A DNA stretch of 31,072 bases. Source: a virus. The notes under the pieces were generated by a model that worked only from the letters and a program-made list of their open reading frames with translations, was not told the DNA's origin and did no database searches. The stretch is from IMG/VR virus record IMGVR_UViG_3300028372_000030, positions 1 to 31,072 of that record; one strand, 5' to 3'. A program made the position numbers and the translations under genes. This document shows, piece after piece, positions 25,486-31,072 of the stretch (position 1 is the first letter of the stretch; every line of letters begins with the position of its first letter).

Positions 25486-25691
25486 AATTTTGATTTTTTG
25501 TATAAATGTTTTAAACTCGTTATAAATATTATAGCTAATGAAAAAGACATATTTTTTATTAATCCTTTTCGCATTGATAATTCATAAGCTGTACCAGGCT
25601 CTTTATTTAGTTGGTCAATAAGTTTCTTTTTTTTCTGATTTTTAAATGAATACGCAATGTCAATTATTTTTTGTACTCTTTGTGCTTTATA
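25482..25691 (-). pseudogene. 5'-truncated small gene next to tnpB remnant
   Basis: An open frame of 69 codons without ATG until codon 40 reads like real protein (KAQRVQKIIDIAYSFKNQKK, LNKEPGTAYELSMRKGLIKN, then hydrophobic MSFSLAIIFITSL). Its TGA overlaps the SSB-like ATG (ATGA), as functional operon neighbours do. Upstream the frame meets TAA exactly at the edge of orphan tnpB right end 2, so the original start seems to have been removed by that insertion. A shortened 30-aa form from ATG 25574, with one membrane segment, is possible. Confidence 0.55.
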
Positions 25692-25750
25692 TTAGGGAGC
25701 ATAAAACCCATTCATCACTTTTGCGTGAAGCCGTGGGTGAGTAGTTCACT
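25686..25750 (+). repeat. Orphan TnpB right-end/omegaRNA-like sequence 2
   Basis: Near-identical to the copy at 19151 over ~45 bases (TTTATA, GGAGC, TAAAACCCATTCATC, CTTTTGCGT), then GTGGGTGAGTAGTTCACT. In the tnpB frame it reads SIKPIHHFCVK, matching SGLKPIPSFCV of the intact gene. On the minus strand it encodes the last residues and stop of the DnaB-like helicase (LLTHGFTQK). It lies between that gene and a small gene missing its start. Confidence 0.72.
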
Positions 25751-27079
25751 CCACTCATTAAATTTACAGTATTTTAGGTTTTCTAAATAACGAATTAGAC
25801 CAAGTTCACTTTCCCTGTTTTTCGTCACGTCAAGAATAATCAAGTGTTCAAATACATTGTATTTTTCTTTGGACACTCGAAGTTTCTCTGCTATTTTTAA
25901 ATCAGGAAATAATGAAGGGCGGTTCATAAGTATAACCTGATTTGCATAATCTGCAATTCGAGAAGATCCCCGTACATCTGAATCTCTTAGTCTGTAACCT
26001 TCAGTCATGCGTTTTTTGTTCTGTGATTCCTTTGAGACGTGGTGAATAACGATAATAATGCCTTTGGTATGGTCACGTAATTCAACCAGTTTTTTGGCAA
26101 TTAAATCATCATTCTCCAATTGATGTTTCTTGTCAATTCCACTGACAAGACCAAGGTTATCAATAATCAAAACATTGGCTTTGGTTGGTCTCAAAATACA
26201 AAAGCGCTTAAAATCATTGCATATCTGATAGATATTTTTCGGTTTGGTAACGAACTCTACATCATCCTTATCGTATTGATTGTAAATCGCTTCCATGTCC
26301 TTAATATTACGATCAGTTAAACTGTGATTTCGTGATTGAATTTGGCGTTCTGTTAAATTTAAGTAACTGCTAACAACATTACGAAGAATAGCTTCACCGG
26401 ATACTTCATAAGTGTGCCAGTTAATTGCTACATCTTTGTTGTGTTTTAATAAGTTAATGGCATAATGAATAGAGAATTTTGTCTTTCCTGCCCCTTTTTG
26501 AGCAGCAATTAAAATGATGTTACCAGGACTAGTCGCTATGAAATGGTCAAAGTTTTTGTCTCCGGTTTCTAGGTAAGGCTTTTTTGCTCCAGATGCTTTC
26601 ATTCGTACATCTTCAAGCATAGACTTGAAAGATGATTTCAGTGTTTTTTGATCCTTGCTGTTTAAAGATAAATTGGAAATTTCTGTTTCGATTTTTTGTG
26701 TGATTTCGTCAGCAGGATATTCTCCAAGCATTTCTTTAATTGTTTGGCTGAGCTCTAAGAGTTTCTTTTCGTTGTAGTTACCAATAATTACTGAGAGGTG
26801 ATATTGCCATTTATCTTCATCCTCATATTCGGTATTTATAAGGTTTTTGAAAATATCAATGTAATCTTCATTACCGCTTGATTCAAAAGCGTCAGTCATT
26901 GTTGATAAGCAGATTTCTTCATCTTGTTCTGAGATTAATTTGTAAATCGCCCAGAACATTGCATTTTTTTCATCCGTAAACATTGTTGCAGTAAGCTTTT
27001 TCTCTATAGAATAGTACACTGCCAGATGATTAAAGCATTGTTTTAAGATGTTTTTTTCATAATTTTTCTCCTTTTCCAT
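25715..27079 (-). CDS. DnaB-like replicative helicase, 454 aa
   Basis: The N-terminal ~100 residues resemble the DnaB N domain (NILKQCFNHLAVYYSIEKKL, then MFWAIYKLIS). The RecA-like motor has Walker A AAQKGAGKTKF (192-202), GEAILRNVVSSYLNLT, Walker B VLIIDNLGLVSG, IIVIHHVSKES and DVRGSSRIADYANQVILM, the H3/H4 motifs of hexameric helicases. This unwinds the phage replication fork. Its last nine codons and stop fall inside orphan tnpB right end 2, so the C terminus was probably changed by an insertion. It overlaps the preceding small gene by 23 bases. Confidence 0.88.
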   Translation of the reverse strand: MEKEKNYEKNILKQCFNHLAVYYSIEKKLTATMFTDEKNAMFWAIYKLISEQDEEICLSTMTDAFESSGNEDYIDIFKNLINTEYEDEDKWQYHLSVIIGNYNEKKLLELSQTIKEMLGEYPADEITQKIETEISNLSLNSKDQKTLKSSFKSMLEDVRMKASGAKKPYLETGDKNFDHFIATSPGNIILIAAQKGAGKTKFSIHYAINLLKHNKDVAINWHTYEVSGEAILRNVVSSYLNLTERQIQSRNHSLTDRNIKDMEAIYNQYDKDDVEFVTKPKNIYQICNDFKRFCILRPTKANVLIIDNLGLVSGIDKKHQLENDDLIAKKLVELRDHTKGIIIVIHHVSKESQNKKRMTEGYRLRDSDVRGSSRIADYANQVILMNRPSLFPDLKIAEKLRVSKEKYNVFEHLIILDVTKNRESELGLIRYLENLKYCKFNEWSELLTHGFTQK

Positions 27080-27386
27080 ATAGATAATAATCTAAATATT
27101 CATTTTTATCACTTTCCTTGAAGTCCTGAAGAAACATACGTTTTTCCAGATAATCAAAGAGATCTTTTTTTTTCGTATAGAACTGTTTTTCGCGACCCAT
27201 ATTTCGGCTGTCGACATACTCATTATACTCTTTGAATCGCTTTTTAATGAAGTCGAAATCAATGTTGTTACCATCGAGATCTGGAATCCACCCAAGAGCA
27301 AATTGCAAAGACGAAAATGCTTTATCAAAATCGCCAGTCGGATTTATTGGCCATAGTTCTTTATGAAACCGGTCTTTTAAATCCAT
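27057..27386 (-). CDS. Unknown protein preceding the DnaB-like helicase, 109 aa
   Basis: Helical and charged (DFIKKRFKEYNEYVDSRN, then KKKDLFDYLEKRMFLQDF); no family recognised. It overlaps the helicase start by 23 bases, so the two are translationally coupled. Size and position would fit a helicase loader or accessory factor, but no AAA+ or zinc motif supports this. Confidence 0.5.
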   Translation of the reverse strand: MDLKDRFHKELWPINPTGDFDKAFSSLQFALGWIPDLDGNNIDFDFIKKRFKEYNEYVDSRNMGREKQFYTKKKDLFDYLEKRMFLQDFKESDKNEYLDYYLYGKGEKL

Positions 27387-27401
27387 AAGAATTTTTTAGT
27401 T

Positions 27402-27635
27402 TTAGTTCAACATTATTGTTGTGAATACAAAATAGCGGGAAGGATACTTAAAAGGAATACTTTTGAATTGGAGATAGTCGCCTTCTTCGTATATAATTTT
27501 TCTGTCCAAGATATAAAACTGATGTTTATCCAACTCAGGGTTCATACGCAGAAAGTTGTCCAAACTCTCCCCGTTTTTTTTCAACTTGAAGACGATTGGT
27601 GCTATCACTGTTCCAATTAATATTTCGTTTTTCAT
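27402..27635 (-). CDS. Unknown small protein, 77 aa
   Basis: Beta-rich small protein (MKNEILIGTVIAPIVFKLKK, then RYFVFTTIMLN), no recognised motif. It is the first gene after a Bacteroidota-type promoter at 27663-27693 and 15 bases ahead of the next gene, so it probably opens the helicase-primase transcription unit. Confidence 0.5.
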   Translation of the reverse strand: MKNEILIGTVIAPIVFKLKKNGESLDNFLRMNPELDKHQFYILDRKIIYEEGDYLQFKSIPFKYPSRYFVFTTIMLN

Positions 27636-27662
27636 AGTTTATCTTCTCGCAATTACTTGATA

Positions 27663-27693
27663 CAAATGTAAAGATAATATTAATTAATTCAAT
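27663..27693 (-). promoter_or_regulatory. Probable promoter of the replication operon
   Basis: On the minus strand ATTG (27693-27690), 19 bases, TACATTTG (27670-27663): exact -7 element, one mismatch in the -33 element of the Bacteroidota consensus. It lies 28 bases ahead of the ATG at 27635 and overlaps the end of the 109-aa gene. Confidence 0.55.
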
Positions 27694-28013
27694 AATTGTA
27701 ACTCAATATTTATTCCTACATTTCTGTATTTGATATTTCCATCTTTATCTAATCCTGTGATTTTGAAATTGATAAGTTTTACTCTATGAGCAATTACATT
27801 TTCTAAGTATTTGAATTGCAGTTGTCCAATTTCTAATTTCATATTCCAATGTTTTACGGTACATTGAAGCGTATTTAAATCGATTTCAAAAGAAGATAGA
27901 TCCATTTTATCAGGTAAAAGAGAAATATCAAATAGGTTAAACTGGATTTTTGTTTTGGAAGTTCCAACCAATTTTGATCGGATAAATGTTCCATTTTCGT
28001 TGGTTATTAGCAT
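27684..28013 (-). CDS. Unknown protein, 109 aa
   Basis: Almost entirely beta-type sequence (FEIDLNTLQCTVKHWNMKLE, HRVKLINFKITGLDKDGNI); no motif recognised. It is the first minus-strand gene of this block, divergent from the small plus-strand gene at 28084 across a 70-base AT-rich gap. A promoter overlaps its 3' end and serves the genes after it. Confidence 0.5.
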   Translation of the reverse strand: MLITNENGTFIRSKLVGTSKTKIQFNLFDISLLPDKMDLSSFEIDLNTLQCTVKHWNMKLEIGQLQFKYLENVIAHRVKLINFKITGLDKDGNIKYRNVGINIELQLLN

Positions 28014-28083
28014 TTTTCATTAAATTTGATAAATAATTATTGTAAATAAATTGTTATATTAATTAATTTCTAAATAAATTTAT

Positions 28084-28317
28084 ATGGTTTTGCAGGAGAA
28101 AAAAGTTATAAGTTACACAACATTAGTTAAAACGAGACTTAGTAATGAATACGGAATTGAGCTTGATAGGCGTGCAATTCATCAAACAATTAATTATGCT
28201 CTTAAAAATATTGTAAACGCCATGTACCATTTATGGTTAATCGAAATAAAGAATTATATGTTTATCCGGCCAAATCAACATCGAAGACAGCTAAAGTTGA
28301 ATCAACTTAAAAGATAG
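28084..28317 (+). CDS. Small basic protein, possibly HU/IHF-like, 77 aa
   Basis: It is the only plus-strand gene after 9564. The layout SYTTLVKTRLSNEYGIELDR, RAIHQTINYALKNIVNAMYH, then IKNYMFIRPNQHRRQLKL recalls the two N-terminal helices and first strand of HU/IHF proteins, which crAss-like phages encode, but the similarity is weak and the DNA-binding arm would be short. Upstream TTTG (28025) and TAAATTG (28047), 18 bases apart, are a poor promoter match. Two hairpins follow its TAG stop. It is divergent from the replication operon, a usual place for a regulator. Confidence 0.4.
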   Translation: MVLQEKKVISYTTLVKTRLSNEYGIELDRRAIHQTINYALKNIVNAMYHLWLIEIKNYMFIRPNQHRRQLKLNQLKR

Positions 28318-28322
28318 TTGTG

Positions 28323-28462
28323 ATTATTGTAAAGTATGGCTTTCACAATAATTCGGAAGTACAAGATTGTACTTATCCTCTATTAATAGTTAAGAATTAA
28401 TCTAAACTGTTATATTTATGAATTATTTTTCACATTCATAAAATGTAAACGTTTCATTTACA
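28323..28462. repeat. Cluster of four hairpin-forming dyads
   Basis: ATTATTGTAAAG/CTTTCACAATAAT (28323-28352, one bulge), AAGTACAA/TTGTACTT (28357-28374, two-base gap), TTTATGAAT/ATTCATAAA (28415-28442) and TGTAAA/TTTACA (28444-28462). None is followed by a U-run, so they are not ordinary terminators. They could be protein-binding dyads or an origin. Confidence 0.6.
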
Positions 28463-28826
28463 ATATTATCATGTTATTCTATATGTGTTTCGGGGTTGAA
28501 AGTGTCAAAAAAAGTTTATAACTTCGTATCCTCAAATTACGCTCAGCATCTTTTTCTATTCTTATTCTATATTTTTTCTTTTCTTTTTAATCTTTTAAAA
28601 ATTCCATTAATTTTCAAACTCTCGGAGATAAACGCAGGGAAGGTGTAATATAAAGCCAAAGCATCTGTATGCATTATATAGTAAATTCAATTGCTTTTTT
28701 TATAAATTGTCATATAGAAATTATTCAAGCATTATAAAGGATTTGTGTCACAGGTTACATATACTTTGTTGGTTGTGCCAATCAAACTTTCCTGTCCTTC
28801 AGAATATACTTTCTCTACTAACATAA

Positions 28827-28857
28827 CGTGCGCGTGCGCGTGCGCGTGCGCGTATAT
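28827..28857. repeat. (CGTGCG)4 alternating purine-pyrimidine tract
   Basis: Four perfect CGTGCG units (28827-28850) followed by CGTATAT give 31 bases of strict pyrimidine-purine alternation, almost all CG/TG steps, in a genome that is otherwise AT-rich. Such tracts favour Z-DNA and can change length by slippage. Confidence 0.85.
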
Positions 28858-28882
28858 TAGAATATTTAAAATTAAAAATGAA

Positions 28883-28956
28883 AGTGAACTATTCACTCAC
28901 ATCAGTTGACTTCTGAAGTCCATCCCATTTCTTCTGGCGTGGGTGGGTAGTTCACT
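28883..28956 (+). repeat. Orphan TnpB right-end/omegaRNA-like sequence 3
   Basis: CTGAAGTCCATCCCATTTCT...GGCGTGGGTGGGTAGTTCACT matches the tnpB element right end (CCCATCCCAT...GCGTGGGTGGGTAGTT). In the tnpB frame it reads SEVHPISSGVGG then TAG. The copy is enclosed by a 9-bp inverted repeat, AGTGAACTA (28883-28891) and TAGTTCACT (28948-28956), and contains a GACTTC/GAAGTC hairpin. It is closer to the intact element's end than to copies 1 and 2. Confidence 0.68.
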
Positions 28957-28966
28957 AGTAAATATT

Positions 28967-29079
28967 GTAGGGAAGTTAAGACTCGAACTTAACAGGCTAG
29001 TAAAACACAGTACTATGAATTACTTTAGGAGACCGCCAAACCAATAAATTATTGGTATTAATATCTCTTATTTTCCCTA
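28967..29079 (-). other. tRNA-like fold, non-canonical
   Basis: On the minus strand TAGGGAA (29079-29073) pairs perfectly with TTCCCTA (28974-28968), and directly inside lies a T-arm-like hairpin, GTTAAG with loop TTCGAGT and CTTAAC (28993-28975). The TTCGA loop is the tRNA T-loop consensus. The middle (~80 bases) has several competing hairpins (AGTA/TACT pairs, ACCAATAA/TTATTGGT) but no clean D-arm or 7-base anticodon loop. It may be a decayed tRNA, a tRNA mimic or an attachment-site relic. Confidence 0.3.
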
Positions 29080-29107
29080 GGTCTTTATAAAATCTTCAAT
29101 GAGTTCA

Positions 29108-29353
29108 CTATATCAGTTCTTCTATTAGATTTGTGGCCGCTTCACCATATTTTTGATATATATAATCAAATAATGAAACTGTACCCATATCTAGATGATA
29201 ACAATTATCCGGATTATAGAGATCGTCTTTCTCTTTTAATGAGTTTTCAAATTGTTCAATATCGAATGATTTTATACTCATTGAAAGAAAAACTGTAGAG
29301 TATGGCACCCGAAAGCCAAAAACGCTTTCAAATATTTTTTCATTTTCCGTCAT
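29108..29353 (-). CDS. Unknown small protein, 81 aa
   Basis: Acidic protein (FGFRVPYSTVFLSMSIKSFD, then QFENSLKEKDDLYNPDNC); no known motif. It is last in a run of small minus-strand genes, each behind a short structured spacer. The spacer upstream has an ACTAAC/GTTAGT inverted repeat. Confidence 0.5.
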   Translation of the reverse strand: MTENEKIFESVFGFRVPYSTVFLSMSIKSFDIEQFENSLKEKDDLYNPDNCYHLDMGTVSLFDYIYQKYGEAATNLIEELI

Positions 29354-29380
29354 ATATTAAATTTTTAGTTATTAAATCGC

Positions 29381-29403
29381 ACTAACCATACACGGATGTT
29401 AGT
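29381..29403 (-). other. Short attC-like inverted repeat
   Basis: ACTAAC (29381-29386) and GTTAGT (29398-29403) are perfectly complementary with an 11-base loop. The stop codon TAA of the 78-aa gene lies in the right box, as in the full attC-like sites. Inner arms are missing, so it may be a deleted attC or a plain hairpin. Confidence 0.35.
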
Positions 29404-29635
29404 TTTTATTTGCTAATATTTTATCTAATTCCTTAACAGATTCATTTATAATCCACTCTCTTTCAGAGCACCCGCAATCGAACCCGTGATAACTATCACA
29501 CATACAACCGACATTTAATCCCATAATCATATTTTTCATGCTAATTAGTATTTCTTTGTCGGGTTCATTAACATTTTCTAAGTGGTTTTCTGCCATTTTT
29601 ATCACTTCTTTTAGTGCTATTTTTATAAAATCCAT
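29399..29635 (-). CDS. Unknown small cysteine-containing protein, 78 aa
   Basis: Helical at both ends, with a cysteine-rich middle (GCMCDSYHGFDCGCSERE) that could bind a metal ion through four cysteines and a histidine. Start at 29635 follows the repeated leader; an internal ATG at residue 14 is an alternative. No family recognised. Cassette-like small accessory gene. Confidence 0.5.
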   Translation of the reverse strand: MDFIKIALKEVIKMAENHLENVNEPDKEILISMKNMIMGLNVGCMCDSYHGFDCGCSEREWIINESVKELDKILANKN

Positions 29636-29647
29636 ATTTCTAATTTT

Positions 29648-29679
29648 TTAATTTCACGTAAAGGTGTCTTTATTCGCTT
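29648..29679 (-). repeat. 32-bp direct repeat, copy 1 (gene leader)
   Basis: Identical over 32 bases to 29911-29942 and placed just ahead of the 78-aa gene. It contains a small hairpin (TAAAG GTGT CTTTA) and is preceded on the minus strand by CCCTAACGG, an R-box-like string. It is a shared 5' leader or the arm of a cassette junction. Confidence 0.8.
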
Positions 29680-29692
29680 CCGTTAGGGTGCA

Positions 29693-29896
29693 TTAGCCTT
29701 CGCACTGCTCTAATATTTCCCACCATACATCCGAAGGTATATTTACATCGCCATGCCATCCTTCACCATCCCATAAACCTCTTTCAATTAAAGCAATATG
29801 CCAATTAGCTTGACTGCCTTTGTAATCCTCAGGCGGTATTGCAACGGTCCAATTAATATCATCGCCATCTTCTGAAAATCCTTGTACTTTTTTCAT
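29693..29896 (-). CDS. Unknown small tryptophan-rich protein, 67 aa
   Basis: From ATG 29896 it reads MKKVQGFSEDGDDINWTVAI and later WHIALIERGLWDGEGWHGDV; acidic with six tryptophans. An in-frame GTG at 29920 falls within the repeated leader and is less likely. No motif known. Anti-restriction or other accessory proteins can look like this, but nothing proves it. Confidence 0.5.
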   Translation of the reverse strand: MKKVQGFSEDGDDINWTVAIPPEDYKGSQANWHIALIERGLWDGEGWHGDVNIPSDVWWEILEQCEG

Positions 29897-29910
29897 AATT
29901 TCTATTTCTT

Positions 29911-29942
29911 TTAATTTCACGTAAAGGTGTCTTTATTCGCTT
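29911..29942 (-). repeat. 32-bp direct repeat, copy 2 (gene leader)
   Basis: Second copy of the 29648-29679 repeat, directly ahead of the 67-aa gene and abutting GTTATATACAA, the same string that ends attC-like site C at the window edge. The methyltransferase stop codon lies inside that string. Confidence 0.8.
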
Positions 29943-29943
29943 G

Positions 29944-30636
29944 TTATATACAATTATTTTTTTCCCACCCTTTCAAAAAAACTGCTTCGGTTGTTTTGTA
30001 TTTACTTCCTCTCATCGAAAGAAGTGGTTCAAATTTCATCCAATCTGCTTTTGTGTTTTCGCAAACTATTATTTCTCCATTCCTGTTCTTACTCCACTCT
30101 GCAAGTTTTTTAAAGTCTATCTTTTTATTGCTAATCGGATAATGCTCACCACCAAATTGATAAGGTGGGTCTATAAACCAAGTTGCATCTTTGTTGTCAA
30201 TATCTGTATAATCGCAGTTTCTTATATCCCAGTGCTTTATTTTTTCAATGTCTTTACTCATTCTTTCAAGTGAGTACTTTATCCAATTTGGTCTATGTGT
30301 AGTTGCTCTAAATACTGCCTTATCTTGTGGTTTTGCTACACTTTGTGCAGTTAAATACCCCATAAACATTTTTGCTTCTTGACAATCAAAATTAAAATCT
30401 TTTAGATTATCTCCTTGTTTTAATATAGGTAGTTTTAAAATATCATTAGCTTTACATTCTTGTAACCATTTCCATATTTTATACACTACATCATATTTCT
30501 CAATTAGTATAACATCATTTTCCCAATACTTCATAGCGTATTTCGCTGTCCCTGCAAATGGTTCTATAATTAAACCCTTTGTTGGTTTCGGATATTTGTT
30601 TACTATTTTACTTTTACTTCCGTAATAACTCCACAT
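29944..30636 (-). CDS. D12-class N6-adenine DNA methyltransferase, 230 aa
   Basis: Dam-type methylase. From ATG 30636 it starts MWSYYGSKSKIVNKYPKP, the typical YxGSK opening that binds SAM and DNA, then LIIEPFAGTAKYAMKYW (motif I) and ATWFIDPPYQFGG (DPPY, motif IV). It methylates adenine in a short target site, which would protect phage DNA from restriction or alter its recognition. An upstream in-frame start at 30675 is less likely. It lies between attC-like site B and the repeat-bearing junction, like a single-gene cassette. Its stop overlaps the GTTATATA junction string. Confidence 0.88.
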   Translation of the reverse strand: MWSYYGSKSKIVNKYPKPTKGLIIEPFAGTAKYAMKYWENDVILIEKYDVVYKIWKWLQECKANDILKLPILKQGDNLKDFNFDCQEAKMFMGYLTAQSVAKPQDKAVFRATTHRPNWIKYSLERMSKDIEKIKHWDIRNCDYTDIDNKDATWFIDPPYQFGGEHYPISNKKIDFKKLAEWSKNRNGEIIVCENTKADWMKFEPLLSMRGSKYKTTEAVFLKGWEKNNCI

Positions 30637-30693
30637 GTCTTTTTTAATTTTTCGAATTAATATTTCCCATCGCACAAAAAATAAAACAAAGCA

Positions 30694-30752
30694 GGTAACA
30701 CGTTGTAAAATTCATTGTGAAAAACAACGAAATCTTACAACCATAAGTTAGC
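30694..30752 (-). other. attC-like recombination site B
   Basis: Outer boxes GGTAAC (30694-30699) and GTTAGC (30747-30752); inner arms TTGTAAAATT (30703-30712) and AATCTTACAA (30731-30740) pair at 9 of 10 positions. On the minus strand it ends CGTGTTACC, as site A does. It lies between the 67-aa gene at 30759 and the methyltransferase. Confidence 0.5.
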
Positions 30753-30758
30753 AAACAT

Positions 30759-30962
30759 TTACAGTCCGAATCGTTCAGGCTTATATATTTCGTGCTTCCA
30801 ATCTTTTAAGTGCGTTTCTGTACTTTTTTTAATTTTTGCGTGTGCAGGTATTTTTTGGTCAGTTACCAAGCATTCGAATATCATTCCTGTAAATACCTTT
30901 GGCGCTGTATAGTCTTTTAACCAATAGACTGTTCCTGTTTCTAATTTTTGTGTATAGTTCAT
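30759..30962 (-). CDS. Unknown small protein, 67 aa
   Basis: From ATG 30962 it reads MNYTQKLETGTVYWLKDYTA and ends YKPERFGL; beta-like with many lysines. An upstream GTG at 30986 lies within attC-like site C and is rejected. It is flanked on both sides by attC-like sites, so it fits a minimal one-gene cassette of about 280 bases. Function unknown. Confidence 0.5.
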   Translation of the reverse strand: MNYTQKLETGTVYWLKDYTAPKVFTGMIFECLVTDQKIPAHAKIKKSTETHLKDWKHEIYKPERFGL

Positions 30963-30975
30963 AATAAAACGATTT

Positions 30976-31067
30976 GCTAACACCACCTATACACCATAAA
31001 GCGATTAAGGTAAGTGCTAAGATTAAACATTGTGCTACGCTTTACGGTGCATAGCCAAACCGTTATA
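30976..31067 (-). other. attC-like recombination site C
   Basis: Outer boxes GCTAAC (30976-30981) and GTTATA (31062-31067); inner arms CTATACACCATAAAGC (30987-31002) and GCTTTACGGTGCATAG (31039-31054) match at 14 of 16 positions around a 36-base loop. On the minus strand it ends GGTGTTAGC. The GTTATATACAA edge equals the one at 29943, suggesting another gene ends just beyond the window. Confidence 0.55.
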
Positions 31068-31072
31068 TACAA

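Larger units (their letters stand above)
28318..29107. other. Long non-coding region, candidate origin/control region
   Basis: No convincing gene on either strand for 790 bases, unusual in a packed phage genome. It holds, in order, four dyads (28323-28462), a pyrimidine-rich tract on the plus strand (about 28548-28606), a CGTGCG repeat (28827), an orphan tnpB right end (28883) and a tRNA-like fold (28967). It separates the replication operon from the cassette-like block. Origin function is inference. Confidence 0.45.

Noticed and set aside
28514-28526. ATAACTTCGTAT, 12 bases equal to a loxP arm
   Set aside because: No second arm follows after an 8-base spacer, and no Cre-like recombinase is present; treated as chance.
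28827-28850. CRISPR-type array
   Set aside because: Units are contiguous 6-mers without spacers; no repeat-spacer pattern exists anywhere in the window.
1-31072. Stop-codon reassignment as in some crAss-like phages
   Set aside because: TAG ends the SSB-like gene right after its acidic tip and the secreted protein; TGA and TAA end other clear genes, so no reassignment is seen.

Overview
The window is part of a tailed-phage genome infecting a Bacteroidota host, most likely a crAss-like (Crassvirales) phage. Four things point there. The first gene opens with a two-barrel RNA polymerase signature (R-x-P-T followed by GSDYDIDQ), which parallels NADFDGDQ of cellular beta-prime subunits and the DFDID motif of crAss-like virion RNA polymerases, and it runs on for more than 2,100 residues. 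The genome is AT-rich. One promoter is an exact Bacteroidota match (TTTG, 19 nt, TACTTTTG). Several genes have Bacteroidota relatives (DUF3871-like protein, GH16, a secreted protein with a flavobacterial-style signal peptide). TAA, TGA and TAG all end convincing genes, so the code looks standard.

Layout. Bases 2-9564 (+) hold virion genes: the polymerase/zincin giant protein, two unknown structural proteins and a coiled-coil tail protein. They end at a bidirectional terminator facing the minus-strand block. Bases 9576-14051 (-) hold HNH, GH16, an unknown protein, a KilA-N/KilAC antirepressor, a small methyltransferase, a DnaA-C-like HTH protein, a PD-(D/E)xK endonuclease and two small proteins. 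Bases 14084-15372 carry a stand-alone tnpB element. Bases 15407-16635 hold small genes, one frameshifted, around an attC-like site. Bases 16921-27386 (-) are the replication and recombination core: SF2 helicase, zinc-ribbon protein, DUF3871-like protein, Cas4-like nuclease, Sak4-like ATPase, SMC/RecF-like ATPase, DnaG-like primase, SSB-like protein and DnaB-like helicase. No DNA polymerase or ligase lies in the window. Bases 28318-29107 are a long non-coding stretch with clustered dyads, a CGTGCG repeat, a tnpB-end-like sequence and a tRNA-like fold. Bases 29108-31072 are a run of small minus-strand genes, including a D12-class adenine methyltransferase, separated by attC-like structures and repeated leaders.

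Two features stand out. First, besides the intact tnpB, three short orphan copies of its right end (omegaRNA-like, each still able to encode the tnpB C-terminal peptide pattern) lie at 19151, 25686 and 28883. The one at 25686 sits between the DnaB-like gene, whose last codons it supplies, and a small gene that has lost its start codon. Second, three two-armed inverted repeats at 15941, 30694 and 30976 have the R-L-loop-L-R layout of integron attC sites and share a GTGTTA(C/G)C end on the minus strand, all in the same orientation. Together they suggest a phage genome in which TnpB-type elements and integron-like gene cassettes have both been active.
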